DNA of 64,000 nucleotides, taken from NCBI GenBank assembly GCA_024345305.1, contig BRON01000002.1, positions 2,728,001-2,792,000 on the forward strand, given 5' to 3'. Positions 1 through 9,565 of this stretch are shown one piece after another. Position numbers and translations under genes: made by a program. Source of the DNA: Mrakia gelida (Eukaryota; Basidiomycota; Tremellomycetes; Cystofilobasidiales; Mrakiaceae). Numbering within the stretch: the first letter of the stretch is position 1; each line of letters begins with the position of its first letter. Under the pieces are notes generated by a model, which was given only the letters and a program-made list of their open reading frames with translations, was not told the DNA's origin and searched no databases.

Positions 1-848
1 GAGTCAGAGAAGCAAGTCGACGAGGAGGACGTCGACGCGAGAGAGAATGGTTGACCGACCTCCAGAGTCGAAGACCAGGTACCCCTTTCCGAACTCGCAA
101 TGAGCGTGAGTGTGAATCTAAGCGAGAGTGAAGGGTGAGAAAGATTCCAATCAGTTGAAGTCTCGAGCGAGAAGACGGAAATAAAGGCAACGAGCGACAA
201 GAGACTCACGTCGTTCTTCCTCCACAGCACGTTAGACGTCTTCTCGTCGATGACCGTGATTCCTCCTGACGTTCCCAAGCAAGAGCAGCTCTCAGCAGTC
301 AGTACGGGGCAGAAGAGCAGCGAAATAAGCTCCAACTCACCTCGTCGACCCGTCGTGATGATCGTCCCCTCCTCTCGATCCGCCTTGATCCGCCAAACGT
401 CCCTCGAAGGGTTCCATTTCCAGTCCGACAGACAGCTCGCCGTCGACCAGTTGAGATCCAAGGTCCTCCTTCTGTAGCCTGCCGAGACCCAAGCGAAAAA
501 AAGAGAGCGATGCATGAGCTCTACGTCGACCTCTCTCCTCCCTCCTCTTTGACGGTTCGAGAGCTCACAGACATCCCTCCAGCTCTCGACAGACTTCAAC
601 GAGCCCGCCCTCGCTCCCAGCTCCTCCAAGGTCATCTCGAGCTCTCCCTCTTCCTCGGCGAGATATCCATGACTGATTGCCATGCTTCGGAAGATGCCCT
701 GCTGGTGGTGCTGAACGAGAAGGAACCAAGAGGAGTTGACGCGGAGAGCGGAAGCCAGGTCGGGGAGGGAGAGGTGAACGAGGATCTGGAGAAGAGTTTC
801 CGATGGGAGAGGCGGAAGGGGAGACAACGAGGCGAGCAGCGAGGTCAT
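1..848 (-). CDS. F-box protein, 3' part beyond window
   Basis: Reading leftward from ATG at 848, the protein opens with a clear F-box (LPSETLLQILVHLSLPDLA, then a WF-LVQ segment) at about residues 13-55, followed by an SWRDVCE motif typical of the helix after F-box domains. F-box proteins bring substrates to SCF ubiquitin ligases through Skp1; the target cannot be read here. After an intron (about 255-343) the next exon (GGITVIDEKTSNVLWRKN) looks like one blade of a WD40/quinoprotein-type propeller, a common substrate-binding module. A second intron (about 112-205) has GTGAGT and a YAG end. A further exon ends at a possible GTCGGT donor near 54, with a CTGAC branch-like site at the extreme left edge, so the gene continues outside. 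It is divergent from QCR9, with only 237 bases between the start codons. The F-box call is firm; the propeller is inferred from one repeat. Confidence 0.7.
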   Translation of the reverse strand, partial: MTSLLASLSPLPPLPSETLLQILVHLSLPDLASALRVNSSWFLLVQHHQQGIFRSMAISHGYLAEEEGELEMTLEELGARAGSLKSVESWRDVCELSNRQRGGRREVDVELMHRSLFFAWVSAGYRRRTLDLNWSTASCLSDWKWNPSRDVWRIKADREEGTIITTGRRGELELISLLFCPVLTAESCSCLGTSGGITVIDEKTSNVLWRKNDVSLLSLVAFISVFSLETSTDWNLSHPSLSLRFTLTLIASSERGTWSSTLEVGQPFSLASTSSSSTCFSD

Positions 849-1085
849 GGTTCCTTTTCTTCTCCTTGGGGATGGTGATGGTTTGAAGGAACCGTTCTGG
901 GTCAGCTTTCGGGAGGAGGAGGAAAGAGGAGGAGAGGCTCGACTCGCGCTTTTCGTCTTCGAACAACTCTGGTTGGTCGACCTCCCTCTCGTCTCTCCTC
1001 CAACGACCATCAACCCAAACCCACTCAACTCCTTCTTACCCCTACCCCTTTCCCTTCCCCTTCTCCCCTCCTCCTTCCCTCTAAA
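849..1085. promoter_or_regulatory. Short divergent promoter F-box / QCR9
   Basis: The 237 bases between two divergent start codons must hold both promoters and 5' UTRs. The QCR9 side is pyrimidine-rich just before the ATG (ccctttcccttccccttctc), common upstream of start codons in this window. No TATA box is evident. Confidence 0.4.
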
Positions 1086-1982
1086 ATGGCGAACAACGCG
1101 AACGTGAGTTTCTCTCTTGCGAGACCCTCGCTCGTCCTCCTCCGTTCCGATCAAGCTGACCTCGTCCCTCTCTCTTCTCTCTCTCAGTGGATGTACCGGG
1201 CCCTGTTCCAGAAGAACTCTATCTACCTCGCTGGTATCTTCTCTGCTGCTTTCGCCTTCTCGATCGGATACGACATCGGAACCACCTCCCTCTTCAACAA
1301 GCTCAACGAAGGAGTCAGTCCCATCCATCCATCCCATCAAACTCCCCTCCTTCCTCCCCTTCCCTTTCCCAAACTCGCCCTCTTCCTTCCCACCATCGAT
1401 CGGAGAGCTCGGAAGCATGTTCAGCGGAGACGGAGGAGTGCAGCATTGGCAGGGATATAGAGACACTCGGGTGCTGCTGGTTGAGGGAGGAGGACAGGAG
1501 AAGGAGAATCGAGAGCGAATCGAAGCTCGACGAGAGAGGAGCCGTCATCCTCCTCTTCTCCCTTCTCCTTCCATCCCATCCTCTTCTCAGCGTCGGGTCG
1601 AGCTAGCTCAGCTCGCGCCCTCTACATCGTACCTCCACCATCGTCCTCCGAGTCATACGAGCTCCCTACCTCCCTTCGCCGACCTTCCATCCCTCCGCTC
1701 CTTCACCTTCAACCTCCTTCCTCGACCCACCCTTCACCCTTCACACCCTCCCTCCTCCTCCCCGTTCTCCAAAGCATCTTACTGACTTGCTTTCTCCTCT
1801 TCCCTCTCTTCTCCTTCGCCACTTCCAGAAGCAATGGAAGGAGTACGTTCCCTCTTCCCTTCTCCCTCACTCCGTCCTTGCCATCCCTTGTTCATCCGAG
1901 CTCACACCCTTCCTTCCCTTTCTCCTCTTCTCCCCCTTCTAGCATCCGACACAAGTACGTCGAGCCGGTCGAGGAGGAATAA
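1086..1982 (+). CDS. QCR9: Cytochrome bc1 complex subunit 9
   Basis: Four exons (1086-1103, 1188-1313, 1829-1842, 1943-1982) splice to a 65-residue protein, the normal size for QCR9/UQCR10. The protein has the family layout: a short matrix-side N-terminus with WMYRALFQKNSIY, one transmembrane helix (LAGIFSAAFAFSIGYDIG), then FNKLNEGKQWKDIRHKYVE. QCR9 is a small single-pass subunit of ubiquinol-cytochrome c reductase in the inner mitochondrial membrane, lying next to the Rieske protein. Exon 3 is a 14-base microexon coding for KQWK plus two bases. It sits between a 515-base and a 100-base intron, so introns make up over three quarters of the gene. Reading frame and splice sites (GTGAGT/CAG, GTCAGT/CAG, GTACGT/TAG) agree at every junction. 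Confidence 0.9.
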
Positions 1983-2548
1983 ACGTCGCGCTTTGTTAGG
2001 GATAGGATGCTTTCTTTTTGGTTATATAGATCTGTTCGGACGTCTGAGTCGGTGCGAGAACGGAGAGAGAGACGATCAGAGGTGTTTGACGATGCCTTCC
2101 GCGTCGCTAGTTTTCCTCGCTGCTGGGGGAGTAGGAGGGAGACGGAGCGATAAGAAAGAAGCACATGATGATAAAGAACCTACGAAGCGAGCGAAACAGA
2201 GCGAGCGAGAAAAAGACGAGAGAGAAGGAGAGACGCGAGCGAGAAAGAAGTCGTGCGCTCGAACGAACGAAAGATCGAACGAGCGAGTAGGGAACGAAGG
2301 TAGGGAAGAGAGAGAGATACAAACGAGATCGATCCGAGAGCTAGGTAGGTAAGGTAGGGCTCTACTCGTCGTCTCCTCTGGGTCGCTTGCCTCGTGCCCT
2401 GAGAGAGGAAGGGAGAGGAAGGGAAGAGGCGAAGGTCAGCGATCCGCTCGTTCGTTCGTTCGTCCATCGCTTCGTTCGCGTTCGTCCCTCCCTTCCAACC
2501 CAACCTGGTCCCACCCAACGTCAAGCAAGAGAGAAGGAAACCAACTAC
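1983..2548. other. Convergent 3' region, no gene seen
   Basis: This stretch lies between the stop codons of QCR9 (+) and SNW1 (-). It is low-complexity purine/pyrimidine sequence with many gagcga and gttcgttcg runs. Short frames here are arginine/serine-rich and look non-coding. It presumably holds both 3' UTRs. Confidence 0.5.
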
Positions 2549-4922
2549 TCACTTCTCACTCAACTCCAACCCACCTCTCTTCTTCCCAGCCTTCGCAGCG
2601 TCCAAGAACTGATCCAACCCGAACGGATCCACGCTCGCCTCGGTATCCTTCTCGAACTGAACCGGCCCGTCCCTAGGCGCCTGCTTGGCCGCCTCCTCCG
2701 TCCCTTCGAACCCTCTGCTCACTCCCAACGCGAACCTGTCGTTCTGGAGGTTCTTCATCACTCCGTCCTCGGTTCCTCCTCCGTACGTCTCCTCTCCAGC
2801 CGCCTGAGCCGAGGACGAGAGAGGCTTGTAGATGGCGGAGGCTGCTGCTGATCCGTGGAAGAGAGGTCGATCGTAGAGGTTGTAGGCGTCGTCGGAGGCG
2901 AAGGAGGAAGGGAGGGAGTCGCGGTTGAAGAGTCGAGAGTCGATCATGGTCTCCTTGTTGGCGGAGGGCTTCGCGAGTCCCAGAGCGATCTTCTCCGAGA
3001 TGTCTCGGTTTTGCTCCCTGTGAGAGGAGAACAACGACGAGGTGAGTATGCGAAGCTCGTATCGTACCCCTCGTACACTCGAGGGAAGGGCGAGAGGAGC
3101 CGTGGGAGAGTGAGGGAGGGAGGAAGGGAGAAAGGGAAGAGTCAAACTCACTTGGCCAGCATCTTCGCTCGCTGCTCGTTCCCCATGCTGTTCATCCTCA
3201 TCTCCCTCTCCCTCTCCTGCCTCTTCTCCCTCCTGACCTTCTCCCTCTCCCTAGCATCCTCGTCGTCCTCCCCGTCGCTCCCAGCGTCCTTCCCAACAGG
3301 TCGTCCTCCGTCCGAATCCGAATCCGAGTCGTCGCTGTCGCTGTCGGATCCGTATCCTCCGAGAGCTCCTCCCATTCCCTTCTCAACGGCCTTGGTAGGC
3401 AGAGAGGGAGCGATACCAGCTCGGTCGTCTCGAGCTCGTTGAGCAAGAAGTCGAAGATGCTCCTCCTTGGCTGCCTTCTCCTTCTGAGCGAGCTTCTGCT
3501 GCATGAGCGATCGTTGGCGAACCTCCTCTCGAGCGTGACGGTCGGCGACGAAGAGAGCCTCCGAGAACTTGGCGAAGTTGTCGTTGATGTGGACCTGTGG
3601 AAGAGGAAGACGAGGAGGAGAGAGGTCAGCGTTGAGTCGCGAGGATCGAAGCGAGGAGAGCGTTGAGAGGAAGAGAAGGAGCGAAACCGAAACGAGACTC
3701 ACGTCCTGAAGACCTCGACCGTCAGCAGCGAGACGCTTGTCGAGAGGGATGGTGTATCCTTTGTTGTTCTTCCAGTTACTGATACAGGGAGGAATCATCC
3801 ACTCCTTCTGCTCCTGAGCGGTCGCCTTCCTGGGAGGACTTCGAAGAACGGGAGGTGGTGGTGAAGGAGGACCTCGAGGGATCTTCTTGGCTTTGAAACG
3901 AGGAGGTTCGAGAGGATCTTCGACGACTTCGGTCATCTTGATGATTCGCTGAGAGGAGGAGGAGGAGGAGAGACCGGGAGTGTATCGGATGTAGGTGGTG
4001 AGTCCTTGAGAGTCGGGAACCTGCAGGAGAGGAAGGGAAGGGAAGGGAAGGAGAACGAGAGTCAGCTCGGAAACCTCACCTCCTCAACGCGAGCTGAGGA
4101 TGGGAATGAAGAGTAGACTGACTCGGGATGGTTGAGCGGCCTTGATCTTCCCGTTGGTGAGCTTCTCAAGAGCAGCCTTGGTCCTCTCTGCTGTCTTGAA
4201 GACCTCGTCCTCCGACGGTCGTTCCATCGACTGTTCCGACTTGGACAGATCCGACCTCTGAGCGATGGGAACGAGATCTGCCAGGACCACCAACGACACA
4301 CCAACACCACCAGTAAGCAAAGGGGTCTGAGCGAAGATATAGAACAGAGGAAAGGGAGGCGAGACGGACCTTTGTACGACGACTGAATGAGCTTGCCCTC
4401 TCGTTGACCTTGCTGAGCGATCGCACCGTAGTTGACGCTGCCATCCGAGTCGACCTGGAGAGCGAGAGTGTTACCGGCAGAGACCTGAAGGGAGAGAGCG
4501 TGCGAACGTCTGGTCAGCATGCATGTTGAAGTACGAACTCGACCGGGAAGGAGCGAGAGAGAACGAGGGAGAGGGAAGGAAGGGAAGGGAAGGGAGAGCT
4601 GACTGACCTTCTTTCGTCCCAAATCCAGAGGATACTGAGCCAACGAGCATTCAGGGTAAGCACCACCGTCTCCGAAATCCTCCTGCTTGGTAGGTCTCCA
4701 TCCTTTTCGACCTCCGTAGGGAGGAATCCGGGAAGCGAGAGCGGTTGAATGAGCGGAAGGGCCAGAGCTGGGAGTCGACTCGTCCTCGTCGTCCGAGTGA
4801 ACCTGAGGCGCAGAGTACCGAGGTGTAGGAAGAAGGCTGGGAGGAGCGAAAGAAGATACGTGAGTATACGACCATGAGGAAAGAGAGAGCGAGAGAGGAA
4901 CGTACGAGGCGAGAGCGGCCAT
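2549..4922 (-). CDS. SNW1: SNW-domain splicing factor Prp45/SKIP
   Basis: The spliced protein follows SNW1/Prp45 along its whole length. In order it shows MAALAS-LLPTP, the PPYGGRKGWRP and EDFGDGGAYPE motifs, AQYPLDLGRKK, the DLVPIAQRSD segment and a conserved LEKL helix. Then come EDPLEPPRFKAKKIPRGPPSP, the SNW core (IPPCISNWKN, YTIPLDKRLAADGRG), NDNFAKFSEALFVADR, a basic/acidic coiled region, and a C-terminal DPFGLDQFLDAAKAG. SNW proteins are core parts of the activated spliceosome (NTC/Prp19-associated) and also transcription co-regulators. At least five introns are present. The first (GTACGT...CCCAG, about 4,815-4,905) joins the first six residues to LLPTPRYS; without it the reading frame stays open but gains about 33 residues unlike the family. 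The stop TGA lies at 2549-2551. Confidence 0.9.
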
Positions 4923-5484
4923 TGAAAGGGAAGGGAGGGTGGGTGGAGGATGGGAGCAGTTCGACGTCGCTCGCCGCTGGAGAGGAGGGAGGAGAGGCCT
5001 GCGCCCAACTCTGCCCAGGCGCTCTTTTTGCTGCATAGACCGATTCCTAGTATAGGGGAGATGATGGGAAGACCGGATCTATACTTTCTTGGATCTTGCG
5101 GTTCCAGCGCAGGTCTTACTTTTGCGCTCGGTTCAAACTGCTCATTCTTGCGCGCTGCCCCCGCCCGCCGCTGATGCCCTTTCCTCCTCTCCTGAGGAAG
5201 ATTTTCTTCTCCGAGTTTGCTGAGACCAAATTAAACACCTACATCTACGCTGTGTGACGATTTGAAGCCGCCAGGAATAAGGGAAGAAGTTCATCCGGTC
5301 GCGTTTGGACTTTCCGCGCCAGGTTGAGCTCAAACCGAGCCGGGCGTCCTCTCCCTCCCCGTTCCCTCCCTCTCCCTCGCTCTCCCTCTTCTCCCTCCCC
5401 TCCTCCTTAGCAGCAACCCACAAGAGCGTCAAGAACCCGATCAAATCAAAGAGAAGAAAGCATGAACTGAAATCGGAACCCAAG
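4923..5484. other. SNW1 upstream region
   Basis: Intergenic between SNW1 (start at 4922) and the weak coding region to its right. It carries no convincing frame or RNA gene and is expected to hold the SNW1 promoter. A GC-rich block (about 5150-5175) is followed by AT-richer sequence. Confidence 0.4.
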
Positions 5485-6365
5485 CTAATTACTATACAAA
5501 AAGAACAACGGAAACGCGACCTCAACTCCCCTTTTTGACTCGATTTTCGTCCCGTTTTCTCCTAAAGCCCAGAAAACCCTACTCCCAAACCCAAAAAGAG
5601 AGAGAAAAATCGAAAGAATGTCCGTTAAATCGAAAGAATGTCCGTTCAAGCAAAGGTATCTTCTGTCCACGGGCCTAACTCTCCCAGCCCACTCCCCATC
5701 CCTCCCCAACTCAATGTCAACCTCAAACGACGCGCCGTGCCTGGTCTCCCTGGACCCCTCCACCCTGTAACTGAGGTTCTCCACGAGGGAGTTGGAGGCG
5801 GTGAGGGTCCTGGAGGAGGAGAAGAACCTTTCGAGGTTCTCTGAGGGAGGGGAGGGGTAGTCGAGTCGGTCCAGGTGAGGTGACGGCGACGGCGCTCGAG
5901 ATCTCCTCCCTCTGTCCTGCTCCTGCTCGTTCTCCTTCCCCTCCTCCTCACCGGACCCTTCCTCCGCATCCGCAGCGTCCGTGAAGTCCATTGGTTGGGA
6001 GGGAGACCTGGATTTGGATTGGGAGCCTCGTCCTCCTCCTTGAGCGACGCAGAGGGATCGGTGAGGTTGATCCTCGAACGACGAGCAGGGGGTAAGGTAG
6101 GTTCTTGCGGTTGATCGAGTCTGAGGTGGAAGATATGGGCAAGGAAGGATGAGAGTCAGTACAGGTTAAGAGAACAGAGCTCTGTAGCTCTCACAGCAAG
6201 GGAAGAAGAGGGAAGAAAGGACGCGTCGGACTCACGGGCAGTTGAGCGGTACTGTAGTGGGCCACTCCTCCGTCTCCTCTTTCTCTCCTCCTTCGAGCTC
6301 AAACTCGAGACCAAAGTTACCATCCGATCTACCAAGATAAATCTCGGTAGCTGAACATGAAACTT
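5485..6365 (-). pseudogene. Possible broken or misread hypothetical gene
   Basis: On the minus strand a start near 6365 (MMEVSCSATEIYLGRSDGN) opens an acidic exon ending at about 6238 with a good GTGAGT donor. An intron with TACTGACTC and CACCTCAG brings the frame to a second exon that reads NLTDPSASLKEEDEAPNPNP. From about 5990 the plausible protein-like sequence (MDFTDAADAEEGSGEEEGKE, then SFEVDIELGRDGEW) is in a different frame and stays open to 5485. Joining the two needs a frame change near 5990-6010, which I read as a frameshift or an unrecognised intron. I do not recognise the protein. It may be a decayed gene or a real fast-evolving one. A 20-base tandem repeat (aaatcgaaagaatgtccgtt) lies at about 5607-5646. 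Confidence 0.3.
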
Positions 6366-7566
6366 CCATCATAGAATCATAGAGCCAAGGGAAGCTCGAA
6401 GCAGATCCATCAGCTCAGTTCAAAAAGAACAACAAAGGCGGCTCTGCTGGGGAAGGGAGAGCAGAAGCAAACTTTCTGAGTAGACAGAACAGAGAGAAGA
6501 GTATATGAAAGTGAGTCCTGGCATGTCTTCTGAAGATTGGGGAGGATTTGATAGCAGTAAAGGTCAAGGAAAGACAAGGAGGGAAAACTGAGTGAGAGGA
6601 AAGGGTGGGAGAAGAAGGGAAACAAGGGCAAAAGTGCAGATTTCCCAAATTGAACGGTTGCATATGCACGGTGAAGTAGAGATGAGGTATACTGAAGGTG
6701 TAGGCTGCCTGACTCTGCTCTCAGAAGGGAGGTTGAGCTCAGCCGTCCCGGCGCTTGAAATCCATTGACGGACACAACTGAACTTCTTGCTTTTCCCACA
6801 CCCATTTCACCCTCTCAGACCTTTCCAGCCCCACCCACCGACTTGCTCAACCCAACCAAAGATCAGAGATGACCTCTCCCGGCCTCTGGGGGCATGGGAA
6901 GGGAGGTGATGAGCTTGGGAGGGAAAGAGAGGCGGGGAAACGGAGAAACAGTCCTTCTCACCACCCTTCCACCACCACAAACAATCCATGAACGAAATGT
7001 CTGGAGGTCTCTCCGTATGAAGACTGTGTCTATGAACACGCTGGTGAAGTCAAAAACGGCAAATTTACCCTGAAACAGGCGGAACAATCCAAAAACGCAT
7101 CAGAAGCAGCCAGCTTCCGTCCCTCCCTCTCTTCAACTTTTTGACCCGCTTCCATGACTTTTTGACCCGCTTGGGTTTGAAACTCCAATTGAGCTCATCA
7201 TCCCATACCTCCCAGCGGCAAGGAAGTGAGGAAGCATCCCAGCGACGCGTCTAGAAGTCGGGCGGGCGTACTGAGACAGGAAGAAGCGGGGAGAAAGAAG
7301 GGGGAAAGAGAAAGTTGAGACGCCGACGTCGCTCCACGTTCGGTCACTCCTCCACCGTCTCAATCCGAGATCGGAAACCGCAAGGGTCCCTCCGTATGTA
7401 AAAAGGTAGCCAGGAATCCGATGGTGAGGTCAGAAAAGCGAAATTTGAAACGAAGCGAGCTGCAGCGCTCAAAACACGCCCAGACGACGCGTCCTGCCCC
7501 TCCTCCTTCCCCCATCCCAGCAAACGACTTCCAAACTATGTTTCGGATGGCAAAAAGAGAACTGTT
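6366..7566. other. Gene-poor region with decayed direct repeats
   Basis: No convincing gene. Composition is less GC-rich than the flanks. Two stretches resemble each other: about 7000-7080 (ctctccgtatgaagac...ggtgaagtcaaaaacggcaaattt) and about 7385-7460 (cctccgtatgtaaaaag...ggtgaggtcagaaaagcgaaattt), both on the same strand and about 390 bases apart. A 15-base unit ctttttgacccgctt occurs twice at about 7137-7171. These look like remnants of a duplicated or mobile sequence; no ends or transposase are visible. Confidence 0.4.
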
Positions 7567-7725
7567 AGCCCGACGGGGGGGTCGAACCCCCAACCTTCAG
7601 ATAGAATTCAACTATCTTAGGGAACTGTACCAACCTTGAGATTGATCAGTCAAGACCTGGCTAATGATTGATACAGAACCCTTTGTGATAAGAGTCTGAC
7701 GCTCTACCGATTGAGCTAGCCGGGC
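7567..7725 (-). tRNA. tRNA-Lys(CUU) with 86-nt intron
   Basis: Read on the minus strand, 7725-7689 gives the acceptor GCCCGGC, D-arm TAGCTCAATCGGTAGAGC and anticodon-arm TCAGACTCTTA. Positions 7602-7567 give ATCTGA, the variable loop, a T-arm with GGGGGTTCGACCCCC, and the acceptor partner GTCGGGC plus discriminator T. Stems pair: TCAGA with TCTGA, and GCCCGGC with GTCGGGC through one G-U. The anticodon is CTT, one base before the canonical intron site after position 37. The intron (7603-7688, 86 nt) would be removed by tRNA splicing endonuclease and ligase. The mature tRNA is 73 nt before CCA addition. It decodes AAG, the dominant lysine codon in this GC-rich genome. Confidence 0.93.
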
Positions 7726-7739
7726 CTTGGATGCCAGTG

Positions 7740-8800
7740 ATTCAAAGTTTGTGGATAGTTTCGGCGGCAAGGAAACGAGGTTTGAGAGTGGGTCCATCAG
7801 AAGCGACGGAGGAAGCGACGACGCGTCCTTCAAGGAGGGCCAGCTCTTCCCCATTGAACTCCCGCTTAGCTACACTGGCAGGTGAGCACAGAGTAGCTGA
7901 GCTGGAGTCTGGGAGGGAGAGAAGACCCAAAATGAAGAGAAGGATGAGGAAGAGAAGGGGAGAGGTTGGGCGCGTCGCTTCCTTCAAGCAATGAGTAAGG
8001 AAGGAGAGATCTCTTGGGGTTTGAGGCAGCCAAGGCCACTGCAAACTCCAGAATCTCTCTCACCTAACCCAAAGTCAGGTGAACGGCATGAACGGGGGGA
8101 ATGGATGGGCAGAGAAGCAGAGAAACGCGTCGGCGTCGGACGCTCAGCTTTGGACCGACACTCAATATCTTGACTCTCCGCCACACTTCTCTCAGGATGA
8201 AGTTGAGAGCATTATGACGGCGAAGTAAGGGAGAGAGTGAGCTCTGAACCGAAATGGAAGGGAAAAGAAAGAGGGACATGAACGTGTCGCTCGCGTAGAC
8301 GTTCGTCCTGCCGCTTGACCTCTGAGAGGCTGTCCTTCTGGCTCAGCATTCTCTGGATAAGAGAGTCTTGAGCCATGAGAACGTTCTGCGCAGAGGAGAC
8401 GCAGTGACCGTGAAGATGGTCCAAGAAGAAGCGAGGAAGTGAGTGAAAGAGCAAAAAGAGCCGACGCGTCCGTCACCCAAAGCTCAACCCGACTTCCTTT
8501 CTGTTCTACCACACCCTCAGCTCACAGTTCTCGGAAAGAGATTTGATAGCATGCAGGGACAAAGAAGAAAGGGAAGAAGGGAGAGCTCAAATCAAACCAG
8601 GCAGAGACAGAGGGAAAGGGAGGAGTTGGAAAATGCGACGCGCGCTGGAAGAAGCGAGAGAGAATAGAGCTGAGTGCTGAGTAGAGTACTCAGCTAATCC
8701 CACCCTGTATCAGCTCAAGTGGAGAGGCCAAGAGGGACCGAATTATCTCATGAGCGGGAGAGAGACGCTGAAAAGATGTCCCGTCCGACCTGTCTCTCCG
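7740..8800 (-). pseudogene. Possible decayed coding fragments
   Basis: Several short minus-strand stretches look more protein-like than their surroundings. One, about 8265-8390, reads NVLMAQDSLIQRMLSQKDSL followed by charged helix-like sequence. One at about 8065-8185 contains AESQDIECRSKAERP. One ending near 7742 reads ASVAKREFNGEELALLEGRV. Some are bounded by plausible splice signals (GCGCAG before the first; GTGAGA and CCCAG between the later two). No continuous spliced frame or recognised family results. I treat this as remnants of one gene; it could also be chance. Confidence 0.2.
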
Positions 8801-9565
8801 CAAGCTGAGTCACTGCGTTTGGGAGGAGGAGAAAGGGAGAAGAGACGAAGATGAACTGAAGAGGAAGATGAGGTAGAATATGAGAGAGGTAGAGAGCGAA
8901 GAAAGAAAAGAAGGGAGGGAAGAAAGAAGGAAGAGATGGGGAAAGCGAGGGGAGGGAAGTGACGCTTGAGATCGCTCTATCCCTCCGCGCGTGAGCGGGT
9001 AAGCTGAGAAGCGAGCAATACCAGAGGATGAGCGCTGGTAGTACTCGCTGTGGACACCCTCACCGCACGCTCGTAGAGATAAAGAGCAGCAAATAAAGCG
9101 GGAAGGAGGGAAAGGAAGAGAGAGAGAGGGAAGGGAGGTCGGTCGAGCTCGCTCGCTTCCTTCAACTCGCCATGCTCTCACCCAAAACCTACAAGCCCCT
9201 TCCCGAGATCCAAAGCGCATCTTCCCGACAGAAGAGACACTGTATGGAAGGGAGAGATGGGAAAGAAAGGGACTGGTTGAGCTTGGAGGTGGAGAGAGGG
9301 CGAGAAGGTGAAGCGGTGGACGCGCGGACGGATCAAGCACGGTGAGAAAAGAAGGCGAAAAAAGAGCAAGATGGGGATGGCAAGAAGAGCCCCTTTCTCT
9401 CATTTTGACAAGAAGAGAAGAGCGAGAAGGTCTTCTTGAAGCGAGGTGTGGTCGGGTGGCGAAGACGACGATCGTCCAAGTTGAGCTTTCGACTTTCGCC
9501 GTCTCGCTCCTCCCAACGACGAGCCCACCTTCCCAACCAACTTTTCCCCTTCCCTCTTCCTCGCG
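8801..9565. other. POP1 upstream region
   Basis: I see no gene here. A long minus-strand frame that runs into POP1 exon 1 is serine/arginine-rich and looks like a shadow. The last 100 bases before the POP1 start are pyrimidine-rich, as at other starts in the window. Confidence 0.4.

Noticed and set aside
4815..4905. Intron-free N-terminus for SNW1
   Set aside because: Frame is open, but it adds about 33 residues absent from the family; splicing gives MAALASLLPTP, as in other SNW proteins.
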